From Halobacillus amylolyticus (GTDB taxonomy: Bacteria; Bacillota; Bacilli; Bacillales; Halobacillaceae), in the NCBI RefSeq assembly GCF_022921115.1, contig NZ_CP095075.1, forward strand, positions 4,042,001 to 4,106,000: a stretch of DNA of 64,000 nucleotides, in the 5' to 3' direction. Made by a program: the position numbers and the translations under genes. Positions 9,559 through 19,009 of the stretch are shown here, piece by piece. Position 1 is the stretch's first letter, and the number at the start of each line of letters is the position of its first letter. Below the pieces are notes generated by a model. It did not search any database. It had not been told where the DNA came from and saw only the letters and a list, made by a program, of their open reading frames with translations.

Positions 9559-10128
9559 ATGGCGACTAATCACTATTTTATCGGGGTCCCTTTACAAAAA
9601 GAAAAACAAGATGAGTTTGCAGATTTACAAAAGATACTACGGCAGGAGATGACTTATAAAACATGGACGCACCCTGAAGATTTTCATATTACGCTGAAAT
9701 TTCTAGGTGCCTGCACAACGGAGCAACTGGCAGCCATCGAAAAGGAACTGCAAAAAAAATCGTGGCCTGACCCATTTGAACTAGAGCTCGGACCTGCAGC
9801 TTCTTTTGGAAAGAAGGACCAACCAAGGGTCTTTCATCTATCAGTTAAAGAAGCCTCTCCCTTGGCAAGAATTAAAAAAGAGATTGAGCAACTTTGTGAA
9901 CAGGTGGGTTTTGAGAAAGAAGATAGAACGTATAAGCCGCATATTACCTTGGCGAAAAAGTGGGTTAGCGGACTGTCTCCTTTGTCGGCTGAGAAGGTTA
10001 ATGACCACTTTTTAAAAACCTATTCTATGGACGTTGATCGTTTTTGCCTCTATCAAATTCACCCGCAGCAATCCCCTAAGTATGAGGTTGTATGCGAAGT
10101 AAACCTGTATAGTGGAGGTGAAGCCTAA
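9559..10128 (+). CDS. thpR: RNA 2',3'-cyclic phosphodiesterase (ThpR/LigT, YtlP)
   Basis: 189 residues from ATG 9559, with AAGGAG at 9543-9548; upstream codons back to 9508 have no binding site. It belongs to the 2H phosphoesterase superfamily and carries both HxT motifs, H43-I-T45 (FHITLKFLG) and H128-I-T130 (PHITLAKK). The family hydrolyses 2',3'-cyclic phosphates at RNA ends. ytlQ follows directly at the next base after the stop, as in B. subtilis ytlP-ytlQ. Confidence 0.9.
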   Translation: MATNHYFIGVPLQKEKQDEFADLQKILRQEMTYKTWTHPEDFHITLKFLGACTTEQLAAIEKELQKKSWPDPFELELGPAASFGKKDQPRVFHLSVKEASPLARIKKEIEQLCEQVGFEKEDRTYKPHITLAKKWVSGLSPLSAEKVNDHFLKTYSMDVDRFCLYQIHPQQSPKYEVVCEVNLYSGGEA

Positions 10129-11043
10129 ATGGCTCAGTTAATTAAACTGCAGGACTATATTTCGAGGTACGAAACGAATATGTACCAATATCCCAGCAAA
10201 TATATTCGTCTAAAGCAGGAAAATTGGACGAAAATAAAGCAACTGTGGGAGCAAGGGGAGCTGCAAGGGCGCGAGAAGAAGAAGGAAATTCCTTTAGAGG
10301 AAGATAGAAAGGATAAACCCTGGCTTCGTTTTTTAAGGAAGAGACAAGTAGAGCATCATGTCGAAGCTATCGAAGAAGAAGCGTGGACACCGACAACGAT
10401 GCTTGAACTAAAACAGTATTTTCTTGATGGGCTGCTCCCTTTCCAAATCAAATGGGCTACCACGACATTGCAAAAGAAATCGTTTGTTGATGGATCTATA
10501 CATGAGGATGAAAACTTAAAGTTATTTTTGCAACGCCTGCCTGATACTTTTTTGGTTATGTATCATCCCATTGTTGAAATCAAGACGGTTCCAGTGGAGG
10601 CGGAGGTCATCTTAATTGGCCCACACGAAATTGAAATCATTTCTGTCTTAGATGTGCCGGACGTTACGACTATATATCCTTCTAGTGAATCTAGCTGGCA
10701 TGTAGAGAAAAGAGGGATTCGTACCAAGATGTTCAGCCCAATGCATGGGTTAAAAAGAACAGAGACGTTTGTGAAAAGTGTCTTGCGGTCGTATGATCTT
10801 GATTTTCCTTTCCGTAAAGTAGTTTTGGCACCTTCACATTCATTTGATGGACCAAAAGCATCTTATTTAACAAGTTACATAGATAAAGCATCCTACACTG
10901 GATGGTTAGAAGAGAAAAGGAAGCTGAGTTCCCCTTTGAAACACAATCAATTGAAAGTGGCAGATTTACTCATCCGCCATACAAAAACACTAGCAGTGAA
11001 AAGGCCCGAATGGGAACTGGATGATTCTAAGAATCAATTATAA
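10129..11043 (+). CDS. ytlQ: Conserved hypothetical protein YtlQ
   Basis: 304 residues, starting immediately after the phosphodiesterase stop, with GGAGGTGA inside the previous gene as its binding site. It looks soluble: no signal peptide, a basic N-terminal third rich in K/E/W, and a central part (about 150-200, TFLVMYHPIVEIKTVPVEAEVILIGPHEIEII) with beta-strand character. This recalls nuclease-related (NERD-like) folds, but I cannot identify catalytic residues with certainty. The name rests on synteny with B. subtilis ytlPQ. Function unknown. Confidence 0.75.
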   Translation: MAQLIKLQDYISRYETNMYQYPSKYIRLKQENWTKIKQLWEQGELQGREKKKEIPLEEDRKDKPWLRFLRKRQVEHHVEAIEEEAWTPTTMLELKQYFLDGLLPFQIKWATTTLQKKSFVDGSIHEDENLKLFLQRLPDTFLVMYHPIVEIKTVPVEAEVILIGPHEIEIISVLDVPDVTTIYPSSESSWHVEKRGIRTKMFSPMHGLKRTETFVKSVLRSYDLDFPFRKVVLAPSHSFDGPKASYLTSYIDKASYTGWLEEKRKLSSPLKHNQLKVADLLIRHTKTLAVKRPEWELDDSKNQL

Positions 11044-11308
11044 GAATAGCACATATAAAAATTGGAGCTGTTTCTTCTCTTGATCAGCCAGCATGGAAAG
11101 TGAAAGAGTGTGATTTAAAAAGCTGAACAAGAACGTATTATTTAAAACTTAATAAGATATTCCTTGAAAGCTGACTGGCTTTTGCGTTAATCTATTAAAA
11201 GGTGTCTTATTGTTGAGATAGTAACGAACTATAAAATTCTTGTTATATAGGATATATTGATAGAAGATGAAAACGTAATCCATCACAGGAAGATTTGAGG
11301 AATTGAAG
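11044..11308. other. Intergenic region ytlQ-ytmP
   Basis: About 265 AT-rich bases. No convincing gene, RNA or terminator hairpin was seen. A promoter for ytmP is expected here, but I could not choose between several AT-rich hexamers. Confidence 0.4.
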
Positions 11309-12120
11309 GTGAACTGGTTGGAGCACATATTAGGAAACAATTGGACAATTACACCTGCTGGAGGTTCCACAGGTGAAGCATATTATGCCCAGAACGAAGG
11401 GAAACGTTTATTTTTAAAGCGTAACTCTTCACCTTTTCTTGCTGTTCTTTCTGCTGAAGGAATTGTACCTAAGCTAATTTGGACGAAGAGGTTAGAGAAC
11501 GGGGATGTAATCACAGCCCAGGATTGGCTTGAGGGTCGAGAGTTGAATACAGAAGAGATGAAGCATCCAAGGGTTGCCGAGTTGCTTAGTAAAATCCACC
11601 ATTCCTCCGAATTATTGGATATGCTTATGAGACTAGGTAAACATCCACTTACCCCCAAGAAGTTTTAAAAGATATTATCGAAAATCAAAAGATATTAGGA
11701 CAAGTAGAACCCGGGATTGAAATGCATCAAGCCATTTCATATCTAGAAAAACATGTCCTTGAAGTGGAATTTAATTATCATGTCGTATGCCATTGTGATA
11801 CGAATCATAATAATTGGCTGCTATCATCTAGAGACCAACTTTATTTGGTCGATTGGGACAATGCGATGGTGGCCGACCCAGCATTAGATCTTGGTATGCT
11901 GTTATATTCCTACATCCCAGAGGAAGACTGGAACAAATGGCTCCATCAATATGGCGTGAAGCCAAGTTCGCATTTATTTAAACGAATGACTTGGTATGCC
12001 GTTTCTCAGGCTTTGGCTTTTATTCAATGGCATATGATGCGGGGAGAATATCAGGAAGCTGAAAATAGAATGGGCAGGCTGAAACAAATGATGATCCGTT
12101 ATCAAATTATTTCTGCCTAG
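11309..12120 (+). CDS. ytmP: Aminoglycoside/choline kinase-like protein YtmP (frameshifted)
   Basis: Phosphotransferase of the APH/choline kinase fold. GTG 11309 is preferred over TTG 11303 because GAGGA at 11296-11300 is correctly spaced, and it gives the family start MNWLEHILG. The ATP lobe contains GEAYYAQNEGKRLFLKRNS. The catalytic HCDTNHNNWLL and metal-binding LVDWDNAMVADPALDLG lie in the second half. The frame breaks in the C5 run at 11652-11656: one more C turns TPKKF-stop into TPQEVLKDIIENQK and joins both halves into about 270 residues. A one-base deletion, probably technical, is inferred. The substrate of YtmP is unknown. trmB follows nearby, as in B. subtilis. Confidence 0.85.
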
Positions 12121-12174
12121 AAGGACTTGTACTAGAACTCCTGGTGTAAGTCCTTCTACAGTCTTTATAGAGTA

Positions 12175-12211
12175 AAAAAGACGTTGCCGGCATGCCGGAC
12201 AACGTCTTTTT
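12175..12211. terminator. Bidirectional terminator ytmP / small membrane protein gene
   Basis: Near-perfect palindrome: AAAAAGACGTTG at the left, a CCGGCATGCCGG core and CAACGTCTTTTT at the right. It serves two convergent genes. A second weaker hairpin (AAGGACTT / AAGTCCTT, 12121-12155) precedes it. Confidence 0.9.
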
Positions 12212-12222
12212 GAATTAACTAT

Positions 12223-12384
12223 TTACTGAGAAAGAGCTGAATATTTCAGTTTCTTTTCACGTACTTCTGAGCTCATTTTTTCGTTTAGCTTTTCAAATGG
12301 GTATATAAATAAAGCGTATCCTGCAAATAGTACAGAGAACGTGGCAAGTACAGTCATTTCAATAATTCCGCGAATTAGATTCAT
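12223..12384 (-). CDS. Small single-helix membrane protein
   Basis: 53 residues from the ATG at 12384 (MNLIRGIIEMTVLATFSVLFAG); upstream extension is possible, but AGGAG is about 13 bases from this ATG. One hydrophobic segment (about 4-26) is followed by a basic/acidic cytoplasmic tail ending KKLKYSALSQ. It lies between ytmP and trmB, where B. subtilis carries ytzH, but it does not resemble YtzH and runs on the opposite strand. Family unknown. The convergent terminator supports expression. Confidence 0.5.
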   Translation of the reverse strand: MNLIRGIIEMTVLATFSVLFAGYALFIYPFEKLNEKMSSEVREKKLKYSALSQ

Positions 12385-12457
12385 TAATTCATACTCACTC
12401 CTATGCCGTTTTTTGAGTTTCCAGTTCAAGCTCATATCATGTTTACAATCATATAGC

Positions 12458-12471
12458 AGGAAGCGCTTACA
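12458..12471. promoter_or_regulatory. cre-like palindrome
   Basis: AGGAAGCGCTTACA differs from the catabolite-responsive consensus TGNNARCGNWWWCA only at the first base. It lies about 75 bases upstream of the small membrane protein start, where CcpA could act. Weak, based on motif alone. Confidence 0.35.
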
Positions 12472-12667
12472 ACCCAACAGTCGATTTTCTTGATATAACA
12501 GATTGTGGCCGAGTAAGTCATGGTGGTCTAAATATATCTGTTATATAATCACTATTATAGCTATATAAGCTTACATACACTTGTTTTCTTCATAATCATA
12601 AAAAACTTTAACAACACCTCTTTTTCATGGTAAGCTTTTAACGGATAATAAGGAGGAATTTCTACAA

Positions 12668-13312
12668 ATGCGTTTAAGACATAAACCATGGGCGGATGAC
12701 TATATGGATGAAAACAGTCATATTGTTGTTCGAAACCCATTTGATTGGAAAGGCAAGTGGAATGAAGCATTTAATAGAGTCCAGCCATTGCATTTAGAGA
12801 TAGGTTCAGGGAAAGGACAATTTATTGCCGGGATGGGCAAGCAGCACCCTGAGGTTAATTTTATAGGTCTTGAGCGTGTCAAAAGTGTAATCGTAGGTGC
12901 GTTAAAGAAGGTCCTTGATGCGGAAACGGAAAATATACGGCTGATAAACGAGGATGCACAGGACTTACGTGATCTTTTTGCTACAAATGAAATTGATCAC
13001 ATTTATTTGAATTTCTCTGATCCATGGCCGAAAAGCCGTCACGAGAAAAGAAGATTGACGTTCCACGCTTTCTTAGACCAGTATAAAGATGTGTTAAAAC
13101 AGGGCGGAGCGGTGACACTTAAAACGGATAACCGTGGACTGTTTGAGTACTCTCTTGCAAGCTTCTCACAATACGGCATGACTTTAGAGGATGTCTCCTT
13201 AGATCTCCATGCATTAGAGGATCCCCTGAATGTACAAACTGAATATGAGGAGAAATTCTCTGCTAAAGGACAGCCGATTTATCGTTGCACAGCTCGTTTT
13301 AATTCATGGTAA
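12668..13312 (+). CDS. trmB: tRNA (guanine-N7-)-methyltransferase TrmB
   Basis: 214 residues, the usual length for TrmB, which makes m7G46 in the variable loop of tRNA using S-adenosylmethionine. The SAM-binding loop LEIGSGKGQF is at 43-52, the acidic end of strand 2 at GLERVKSV (68-75), and the signature NFSDPWPKSRHEKRR at 115-129 with catalytic D118. ATG 12668 has AAGGAGG at 12650-12656. The stop is followed immediately by a cre-like site for the next gene. Confidence 0.96.
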   Translation: MRLRHKPWADDYMDENSHIVVRNPFDWKGKWNEAFNRVQPLHLEIGSGKGQFIAGMGKQHPEVNFIGLERVKSVIVGALKKVLDAETENIRLINEDAQDLRDLFATNEIDHIYLNFSDPWPKSRHEKRRLTFHAFLDQYKDVLKQGGAVTLKTDNRGLFEYSLASFSQYGMTLEDVSLDLHALEDPLNVQTEYEEKFSAKGQPIYRCTARFNSW

Positions 13313-13320
13313 CGTTTTCA
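13307..13320 (+). promoter_or_regulatory. Full-consensus cre site upstream of ytnP
   Basis: TGGTAACGTTTTCA, flanked by A on both sides, satisfies every position of WTGNNARCGNWWWCAW. It overlaps the trmB stop and lies about 58 bases before the ytnP start, over or just before the probable -35 region of a promoter whose -10 is TATGAT (13335-13340) or TAGAAT (13340-13345). CcpA repression of ytnP is inferred; ccpA itself is at 39485. Confidence 0.65.
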
Positions 13321-13377
13321 ATAATTACCTCCCCTATGATAGAATAGCTTCAGAACGAAGTGGAGGAGGAGAATGTT

Positions 13378-14232
13378 TTGGAAACAATGAAAATTGGCAG
13401 AGCTAAATTGACGTGGTTAAATGGCGGAGTCACTCATATGGATGGCGGAGCAATGTTTGGTGTCGTTCCTAAGCCACTATGGAGTCGCAAATATCCTGTA
13501 AATGATAAAAACCAAATTGAACTTCGGACTGATCCGATTTTACTTCAAGTCGATGGGAAAAATTTAATCATTGATTCCGGTATAGGTAATGGTAAGTTTA
13601 CCGATAAGCAAAAACGAAATTATGGGGTTTTTGAAGAGTCAAATATTGACCAAAGCCTAGCAGGACTGGATTTAACTCGTGCCGATATTGATCTTGTGTT
13701 AATGACCCATTTACATTTTGATCATGCGTGTGGTTTGACAGCGTGGGATCAGGAGCAACTTGTTCCAGCTTTTCCGAATGCGAAGATTTATACGAATGAA
13801 ACCGAATGGCAGGAAATGAAGAATCCGAACATTCGATCTAGAAATACGTACTGGGAAGCGAACTGGAAACCAGTAGAATCACTTGTACATACATTTTCGG
13901 ATTCTATTGACGTTTTGCCAGGCTTACAAATGATTCATACGAGCGGTCATAGTGACGGACATTCCATTATTGTCTTTGAAGATGGAGAGGAGACGTTTAT
14001 TCATATGGCAGACATCATGCCTACCCATGCTCACCAAAATGTTCTTTGGGCCCTTGCCTATGATGACTATCCAGTTACATCTGTTCATGAAAAGAAGAAA
14101 TGGATGGAGTATGGATATGGGAAAGAGGCATGGTATGTCTTTTACCATGATGCCCATTACCGTGCACTGAAATTTGATCAGCATGGGGAAGTAGTCGACA
14201 AAACAGATAGAACGGCACGTGCCTATGAATAA
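13378..14232 (+). CDS. ytnP: Metallo-beta-lactamase-fold lactonase YtnP
   Basis: 284 residues from TTG 13378, chosen because GGAGGAGGAG at 13362-13371 is well spaced and METMKIG matches the start of B. subtilis YtnP. Metal ligands HLHFDH are at 111-116, with further ligands in [10 protein letters not shown] and [11 protein letters not shown]. YtnP is reported to degrade acyl-homoserine lactone-type signals and to interfere with Streptomyces signalling. The conserved [21 protein letters not shown] lead block is present. It is a single gene between a cre-bearing promoter and a terminator. Confidence 0.9.
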   Translation: METMKIGRAKLTWLNGGVTHMDGGAMFGVVPKPLWSRKYPVNDKNQIELRTDPILLQVDGKNLIIDSGIGNGKFTDKQKRNYGVFEESNIDQSLAGLDLTRADIDLVLMTHLHFDHACGLTAWDQEQLVPAFPNAKIYTNETEWQEMKNPNIRSRNTYWEANWKPVESLVHTFSDSIDVLPGLQMIHTSGHSDGHSIIVFEDGEETFIHMADIMPTHAHQNVLWALAYDDYPVTSVHEKKKWMEYGYGKEAWYVFYHDAHYRALKFDQHGEVVDKTDRTARAYE

Positions 14233-14237
14233 AAGAA

Positions 14238-14273
14238 ATCCCTGCACTAAATAATAATAATTAGTGCAGGGTT
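14238..14273 (+). terminator. Terminator ytnP / ytzB
   Basis: CCCTGCACTAA / TTAGTGCAGGG with an AT loop, between convergent ytnP and ytzB. Confidence 0.85.
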
Positions 14274-14298
14274 TCTAAGTTATAGCTTTAGGCAGATA

Positions 14299-14616
14299 CT
14301 ATGCAGTTTCTTCTGCTACATCAATGATTGTTCCTGTTTCGGAGTCAATGAAAAATTCGTATTGGGAGGTTTCACCATCTTGGTTTTTAGAAATCCCGCC
14401 ACGATAAACTTCATAGTTGATTCCATTTTTGTTGAGTTCTTCGGGCTTCATGTAAATCCATGAACCGCTAATAGGTCCTTGCTTTTTGAATGCTTCCTTA
14501 GCAATTTTTAAAGCTTTTTCAGGAGTGACGCCCTGTTTGTTTGCCACTTGTTCTTTCACGACATAACCAGCAAATGCTCCAACACCTGCAGCTATTGCAA
14601 CCTTTTTCCAATTCAT
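14299..14616 (-). CDS. ytzB: PepSY-domain protein YtzB
   Basis: 105 residues, as in B. subtilis. The N-terminal helix (about 5-22, VAIAAGVGAFAGYVV) could anchor it in the membrane. The rest is a PepSY-like fold (ALKIAKEAFKKQG, then YEFFIDSETGTIIDVAEE). PepSY domains are thought to inhibit or modulate extracellular proteases, but the role of YtzB is unknown. Start ATG has GAGGTGAG upstream. It is convergent with ytnP. Confidence 0.87.
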   Translation of the reverse strand: MNWKKVAIAAGVGAFAGYVVKEQVANKQGVTPEKALKIAKEAFKKQGPISGSWIYMKPEELNKNGINYEVYRGGISKNQDGETSQYEFFIDSETGTIIDVAEETA

Positions 14617-14769
14617 AGTTCACTCACCTCAAATCTTTATTCTGTTACCCAGTATACTAGAATTTCTTTCTAAAAGGAAATCATAAAAAGAAAAAAACTG
14701 ATTTGTAGAAACGTTCGCACTTTTTCGTTAAACTATAGTATAGACAATTAAAAAGGAGAGGTACATAAC

Positions 14770-15837
14770 ATGAATCAAGAGACACAGGATCTGTTTAAGA
14801 CACTTACTGAACTTCCGGGCGCACCTGGCAATGAACATCACGTACGCCATTTTATGAAAAAGGAATTGGAAAGTTATTCAGATGAAATCATACAGGATCG
14901 TTTAGGCGGCGTCTTTGGTGTGCGCCATGGAAAAGGACCTAAGGTGATGGTTGCGGGTCATATGGATGAAGTAGGTTTCATGGTGACACAAATTACTAAA
15001 AACGGGATGATTCGCTTTCAGCCATTAGGTGGCTGGTGGAGCCAGGTATTACTTGCACAGCGAGTCCAGGTGCTGACGGATAAAGGTCCTGTCGTCGGTG
15101 TGATCGGATCGATTCCTCCTCATAACTTAACACCAGAGCAACGGAAAAAGCCGATGGAAATGAAAAATATGCTCATCGATATTGGGGCAGATGATAAAGA
15201 TGATGCGGAGGCGATTGGCATTAAGCCAGGTCAGTCGATTCTGCCTATTTGTCCGTTTACGCCGATGGCCAATGACAAAAAAATTCTAGCGAAAGCCTGG
15301 GATAATCGCTACGGCTGTGGTCTAGCTATAGAATTATTGAAAGAGCTAAAAGGAGAGAAATTATCCAACCAGTTGTATTCCGGAGCAACTGTACAAGAGG
15401 AAGTTGGATTACGCGGTGCCCAGGTAGCTTCTCAAATGATCGATCCTGATATTTTCTACGCCCTCGATGCCTCTCCAGCTAACGATATGAGCGGCGATGA
15501 TAAAGAATTTGGTCAATTAGGCAAAGGAGCGCTTTTACGTATTCTTGATAAATCGATGGTGACGCATCGTGGGATGAGGGAATTCGTTCTCGATACTGCC
15601 GAAACAAACGATATCCCCTATCAGTATTTTGTGTCCCAAGGGGGAACAGATGCAGGTCGTGTTCATACAACGAATAATGGTGTTCCATCGGCTGTTGTCG
15701 GGATTTGTTCAAGGTATATCCATACCTCTTCCTCTATGATTCATATTGATGATTATGCAGCCGCAAAAGAGCTGATTGTAAAACTTGTGAAATCAACCGA
15801 TCAAAATACGGTTGATTTAATTAGATCAAATGTATAA
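14770..15837 (+). CDS. ytoP: M42-family aminopeptidase YtoP
   Basis: 355 residues. Co-catalytic metalloaminopeptidase of the FrvX/CelM (M42) family. Metal and catalytic residues are visible: H64 and D66 in AGHMDEVGF, bridging D178 in WDNRYG, E210/E211 in [11 protein letters not shown]233 in YALDASPA and H318 in RYIHTSSSM. It probably forms the dodecameric tetrahedral particle known for the family and degrades peptides in the cytosol. ATG 14770 has AAAGGAGAGG upstream. It ends at a hairpin terminator. Confidence 0.93.
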   Translation: MNQETQDLFKTLTELPGAPGNEHHVRHFMKKELESYSDEIIQDRLGGVFGVRHGKGPKVMVAGHMDEVGFMVTQITKNGMIRFQPLGGWWSQVLLAQRVQVLTDKGPVVGVIGSIPPHNLTPEQRKKPMEMKNMLIDIGADDKDDAEAIGIKPGQSILPICPFTPMANDKKILAKAWDNRYGCGLAIELLKELKGEKLSNQLYSGATVQEEVGLRGAQVASQMIDPDIFYALDASPANDMSGDDKEFGQLGKGALLRILDKSMVTHRGMREFVLDTAETNDIPYQYFVSQGGTDAGRVHTTNNGVPSAVVGICSRYIHTSSSMIHIDDYAAAKELIVKLVKSTDQNTVDLIRSNV

Positions 15838-15851
15838 CAGTTAACTAGCAT

Positions 15852-15892
15852 AAAGCCGCACCTGGCTCGTATTTTACTTGGTGTGGCTTTGT
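15852..15892 (+). terminator. Terminator after ytoP
   Basis: AAAGCCGCACC / GGTGTGGCTTT with a 17-base loop. Confidence 0.75.
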
Positions 15893-15939
15893 GCTATCCT
15901 AGAAAATGAAACTTTTTAATGAGGAAGGTGTCATCACCT

Positions 15940-16443
15940 GTGAGAATTTATATAGGTTCACTCAACCCGACAAAGATCGATTCTGTAAAGCAGATTTTTA
16001 TAGATGATGAAGTCGTTGGGGTTGAAGCACAATCTAAGGTTGCTGCTCAACCTTTTTCTGATCAAGAGACATTAGAAGGGGCAGTTAATCGCGCACGCGA
16101 ATGCGCAGCTATAAAGAAAAGTGACATTGGCATCGGTTTAGAAGGCGGTGTGATGGAAATAGAAGATGAGCTGTATCTTTGTAACTGGGGAGCCCTTATT
16201 GATCAAAAAGAAAATGTTTATAAAGCTAGCGGTGCACGTTTACCACTCCCTGATGAAATTAAAAAAGGATTACAAACAGGCAGAGAGCTTGGTGATTTAA
16301 TCGATGCTTACACACAGAAAACGGACGTAAGAAAACATGAAGGCGCAATTGGTGTTTTCACAGAAGGTTTAGTGCAGCGCGAGGAAATGTTTAAACATGT
16401 AGTGAAACTGTTAAAAGGTCAATGGTTGTGTAATCGATCTTAA
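15940..16443 (+). CDS. DUF84 (YjjX-like) inosine/xanthosine triphosphatase
   Basis: 167 residues from GTG 15940 (GAGGAAGGTG at 15921-15930); a longer ATG start at 15919 would place the binding site inside the gene. MRIYIGSLNPTKIDSVK is the substrate loop of the YjjX/DUF84 family, and GIGLEGGV (about residues 64-71) is its second conserved block. Family members hydrolyse ITP/XTP to keep damaged purines out of nucleic acid. Here it follows ytoP. No catalytic test is possible from sequence. Confidence 0.85.
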   Translation: MRIYIGSLNPTKIDSVKQIFIDDEVVGVEAQSKVAAQPFSDQETLEGAVNRARECAAIKKSDIGIGLEGGVMEIEDELYLCNWGALIDQKENVYKASGARLPLPDEIKKGLQTGRELGDLIDAYTQKTDVRKHEGAIGVFTEGLVQREEMFKHVVKLLKGQWLCNRS

Positions 16444-16480
16444 AAACATCCTCTTTGTTAAAGAAGGGATGTTCTTTTTA
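16443..16480 (+). terminator. Terminator after DUF84 gene
   Basis: AACATCC / GGATGTT hairpin followed by a T-rich stretch. Confidence 0.8.
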
Positions 16481-16591
16481 TAGAATAAAGGCTATAACTT
16501 CTTCTCAATTAGTGGATTTAAGTTGATCATAGGATTACGATTTAGTTTAAAAACGAAATGACCTAAACTATACAATATAAGGAGCCTAAAA

Positions 16592-17662
16592 ATGAATGAG
16601 AAAGAACTTGAAATCGTAAAGAGCACGAACAAGAAGTCGAAACCACAAACGGATCAGATTTCTTTTGGTAAAACATTTACGGACCACATGTTTATCATGG
16701 ATTATGAAGCTGATATAGGGTGGAATAACCCTCGTATTGTTCCCTATGAGCCGATAACTTTAGATCCTGCCTCCATGATTTTTCATTATGGGCAAACTGT
16801 ATTTGAAGGTTTGAAAGCCTATCGCTCAGAAGACAATCGTATTCTATTGTTTAGGCCCGATAAGAATTTGCAAAGACTCAATCTTTCAAGTGAGCGACTG
16901 AGTATCCCAGCTATCGATGAAGAAAGCGTTATGAATTATCTTAAGCAGTTGGTTAGTCTTGAGCAAGATTGGATTCCGACAACAGAAGGAACTTCCCTTT
17001 ATATACGTCCATTTATTATCGCAACCGAAACGAACCTTTCTGTAGCACCTTCGCAATCTTATAAATTTATGATTATTCTCTCGCCTGTTGGTTCTTACTT
17101 TTCCGGGGGCATAAAACCTGTCAGTATCAATGTAGAGGAGCAATTTACCAGAGCTGTGAAAGGTGGTACGGGTACCGCAAAGACAGCAGGAAATTATTCG
17201 TCTGGTTACCAAGCGCAAGCTAAAGCAAAAAATGAAGGAAATGCGGATGTTTTATGGTTAGATGGTCTGGAGAAAAGATACATCGAGGAAGTCGGCAGTA
17301 TGAATATCTTTTTCAAAATCAACGGAGAAGTCGTAACCCCAGAATTAAACGGAAGTATTTTGAATGGGATTACTAGGATGTCGATCATTGAAGTACTCAA
17401 CGAGTGGGAAATACCAGTTGTCGAAAGAAAAATATCTATCGAAGAATTGTATCAGGCATATGCAGATGGAGAGTTGGAAGAAGCATTTGGCGCTGGAACG
17501 GCCGCTGTTATTTCTCCTGTTGGAGAGCTGAACTGGTTAGGGCGAAAAATGGTAATAAACAATAATCAGATAGGGGCGTTATCTAAAAAGTTGTATGATG
17601 AGATTACAGGGATCCAAACTGGAAAACTAGTAGATAGTCACCAATGGATATTAGAAGTGTAA
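16592..17662 (+). CDS. ilvK: Branched-chain amino acid aminotransferase
   Basis: 356 residues, fold-type IV PLP enzyme of the eukaryote-like BCAT group (B. subtilis YwaA/IlvK). It interconverts Leu/Ile/Val and their 2-oxo acids. Visible blocks are the MIFHYGQTVFEGLKAYR substrate loop (62-78), LYIRPFI near 137 and GTGTAKTAGNYSSG with probable Schiff-base lysine K197. The C-terminal region has AFGAGTAAVISPVG, the usual PLP-phosphate contact. ATG 16592 has AAGGAG at 16580-16585. No leader or T-box was seen upstream. It is a single gene flanked by terminators. Confidence 0.93.
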   Translation: MNEKELEIVKSTNKKSKPQTDQISFGKTFTDHMFIMDYEADIGWNNPRIVPYEPITLDPASMIFHYGQTVFEGLKAYRSEDNRILLFRPDKNLQRLNLSSERLSIPAIDEESVMNYLKQLVSLEQDWIPTTEGTSLYIRPFIIATETNLSVAPSQSYKFMIILSPVGSYFSGGIKPVSINVEEQFTRAVKGGTGTAKTAGNYSSGYQAQAKAKNEGNADVLWLDGLEKRYIEEVGSMNIFFKINGEVVTPELNGSILNGITRMSIIEVLNEWEIPVVERKISIEELYQAYADGELEEAFGAGTAAVISPVGELNWLGRKMVINNNQIGALSKKLYDEITGIQTGKLVDSHQWILEV

Positions 17663-17672
17663 TAGAAGATAG

Positions 17673-17706
17673 AGAGATCATCAAACAGTTTGATGATCTC
17701 TTTAAG
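17673..17706 (+). terminator. Terminator after BCAT gene
   Basis: Perfect hairpin AGAGATCATCAAA / TTTGATGATCTCT followed by TT. Confidence 0.9.
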
Positions 17707-17846
17707 GGATTAGATGTAAGTTTGAGAAGTTTCATTTGATTGGATGACGCTGCTGAATAACACTTGGTTTTCAGAAAACATTCATGCCATAGGGTTTTAG
17801 ACGGTTGAAGTGATTAGTCCCTGGTACAGAGAGAAGGATTATTGTT

Positions 17847-18854
17847 ATGAAAATCAGTATTTTAGATCAATCTCCCATTTCAGCTGGAACAACTGCCGGG
17901 CAGGCATTACAAGAATCCATGAAACTTGCGCAAATTGGGGAAGAGTTAGGCTATACTCGTTATTGGATCGCTGAACACCATGATATATCAGGACTTTCCT
18001 GCTCCGCTCCTGAGGTAATGCTTGCGTACATTGGTGGAAAAACAAGCCATATTCGACTTGGTGCTGGGGCTGTTTTACTTCCACACTATAGACCCTATAG
18101 AATTGCAGAAACGTATAATATGCTGACAACTTTATTTCCAGAACGCGTTGATTTAGGAATTGGCAGGGCACCGGGAGGATCTGCTGAAGCAGCCATAGCT
18201 CTTTCAAATAACTTTTTGGAACAAGTTCGAAAAATGCCTGAGACATTCAAAGAGCTTAGTCATTTTTTATATAATGATTTTCCCTCAGATCAGATGTATT
18301 CAAAAATATCTGCGTCCCCTCTTCCAGCCGTGCCACCTGAACTTTGGATGCTTGGGACGAGTGAAAAAAGTGCAGTACTTGCAGCTGAAAATGGAACAGC
18401 TTACGCATTTGGGCAATTTATGGTCGATAAATCTGACGCAAGCATCTTGAAAACCTATAGCAACCACTTTAAGTCCAGAGGCAGATTAAAACAGCCTAAA
18501 TCGATTCTTGCAGTTTCTGTTGTCTGTTCAGAAACAACAGAAAGAGCAGAAGAACTGGCCCTAAGCACTCAGCTGTGGAATATCCAACATGCAAAGGGTG
18601 AAGGCAGTAAAGGGGTTCCTTCAGTGGAAGAAGCCAAACAGTATTCTTTTACTAGCTATGAACAAGATAAAATTGATGATATGAGAAGGAGAATGGTGAT
18701 TGGGAATCCACAAGAGGTCAAGCAAAAACTTTTTGATTTAAAAATGCGGTACCAAGCGGATGAAATAATGATGATCACTATCACGCATAGTTATGAGGAG
18801 CGTATTGAATCTTATCGACTTATTGCTAATGAACTTTTGGCTAAACACGGATGA
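17847..18854 (+). CDS. LLM-class flavin-dependent oxidoreductase
   Basis: 335 residues of the bacterial-luciferase-like superfamily (YceB/YtmO-type 'MsnO8 family' proteins). Family blocks: SILDQSPIS at the N-terminus, RYWIAEHHD (38-46), LGAGAVLLPHYRPYRIAE and ERVDLGIGRAPGG. It probably uses FMNH2 and O2; the substrate is unknown. ATG 17847 has GAGAAGGA upstream. It stands alone between terminators. No riboflavin or sulfur-assimilation genes are nearby to suggest a pathway. Confidence 0.88.
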   Translation: MKISILDQSPISAGTTAGQALQESMKLAQIGEELGYTRYWIAEHHDISGLSCSAPEVMLAYIGGKTSHIRLGAGAVLLPHYRPYRIAETYNMLTTLFPERVDLGIGRAPGGSAEAAIALSNNFLEQVRKMPETFKELSHFLYNDFPSDQMYSKISASPLPAVPPELWMLGTSEKSAVLAAENGTAYAFGQFMVDKSDASILKTYSNHFKSRGRLKQPKSILAVSVVCSETTERAEELALSTQLWNIQHAKGEGSKGVPSVEEAKQYSFTSYEQDKIDDMRRRMVIGNPQEVKQKLFDLKMRYQADEIMMITITHSYEERIESYRLIANELLAKHG

Positions 18855-19009
18855 GCCTTCTTAGCTAACATAGGTGAGTAAAATTAAATGGTTATTAGTC
18901 CATTTTAAGAGTTGTTTTGGGAGTATCGGGATATTTGTGCAAAAGGCTCCTTTTTTAGGGCTCCCTTGTTCAAAGATATCCCTTTATGCAAATTTGTTAC
19001 TATAGAAGT

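Noticed and set aside
16444-16591. T-box or leader control of the branched-chain aminotransferase
   Set aside because: No GGTGGTACCGCG-like T-box motif and no second hairpin were seen; only the upstream gene's terminator and AT-rich promoter sequence.
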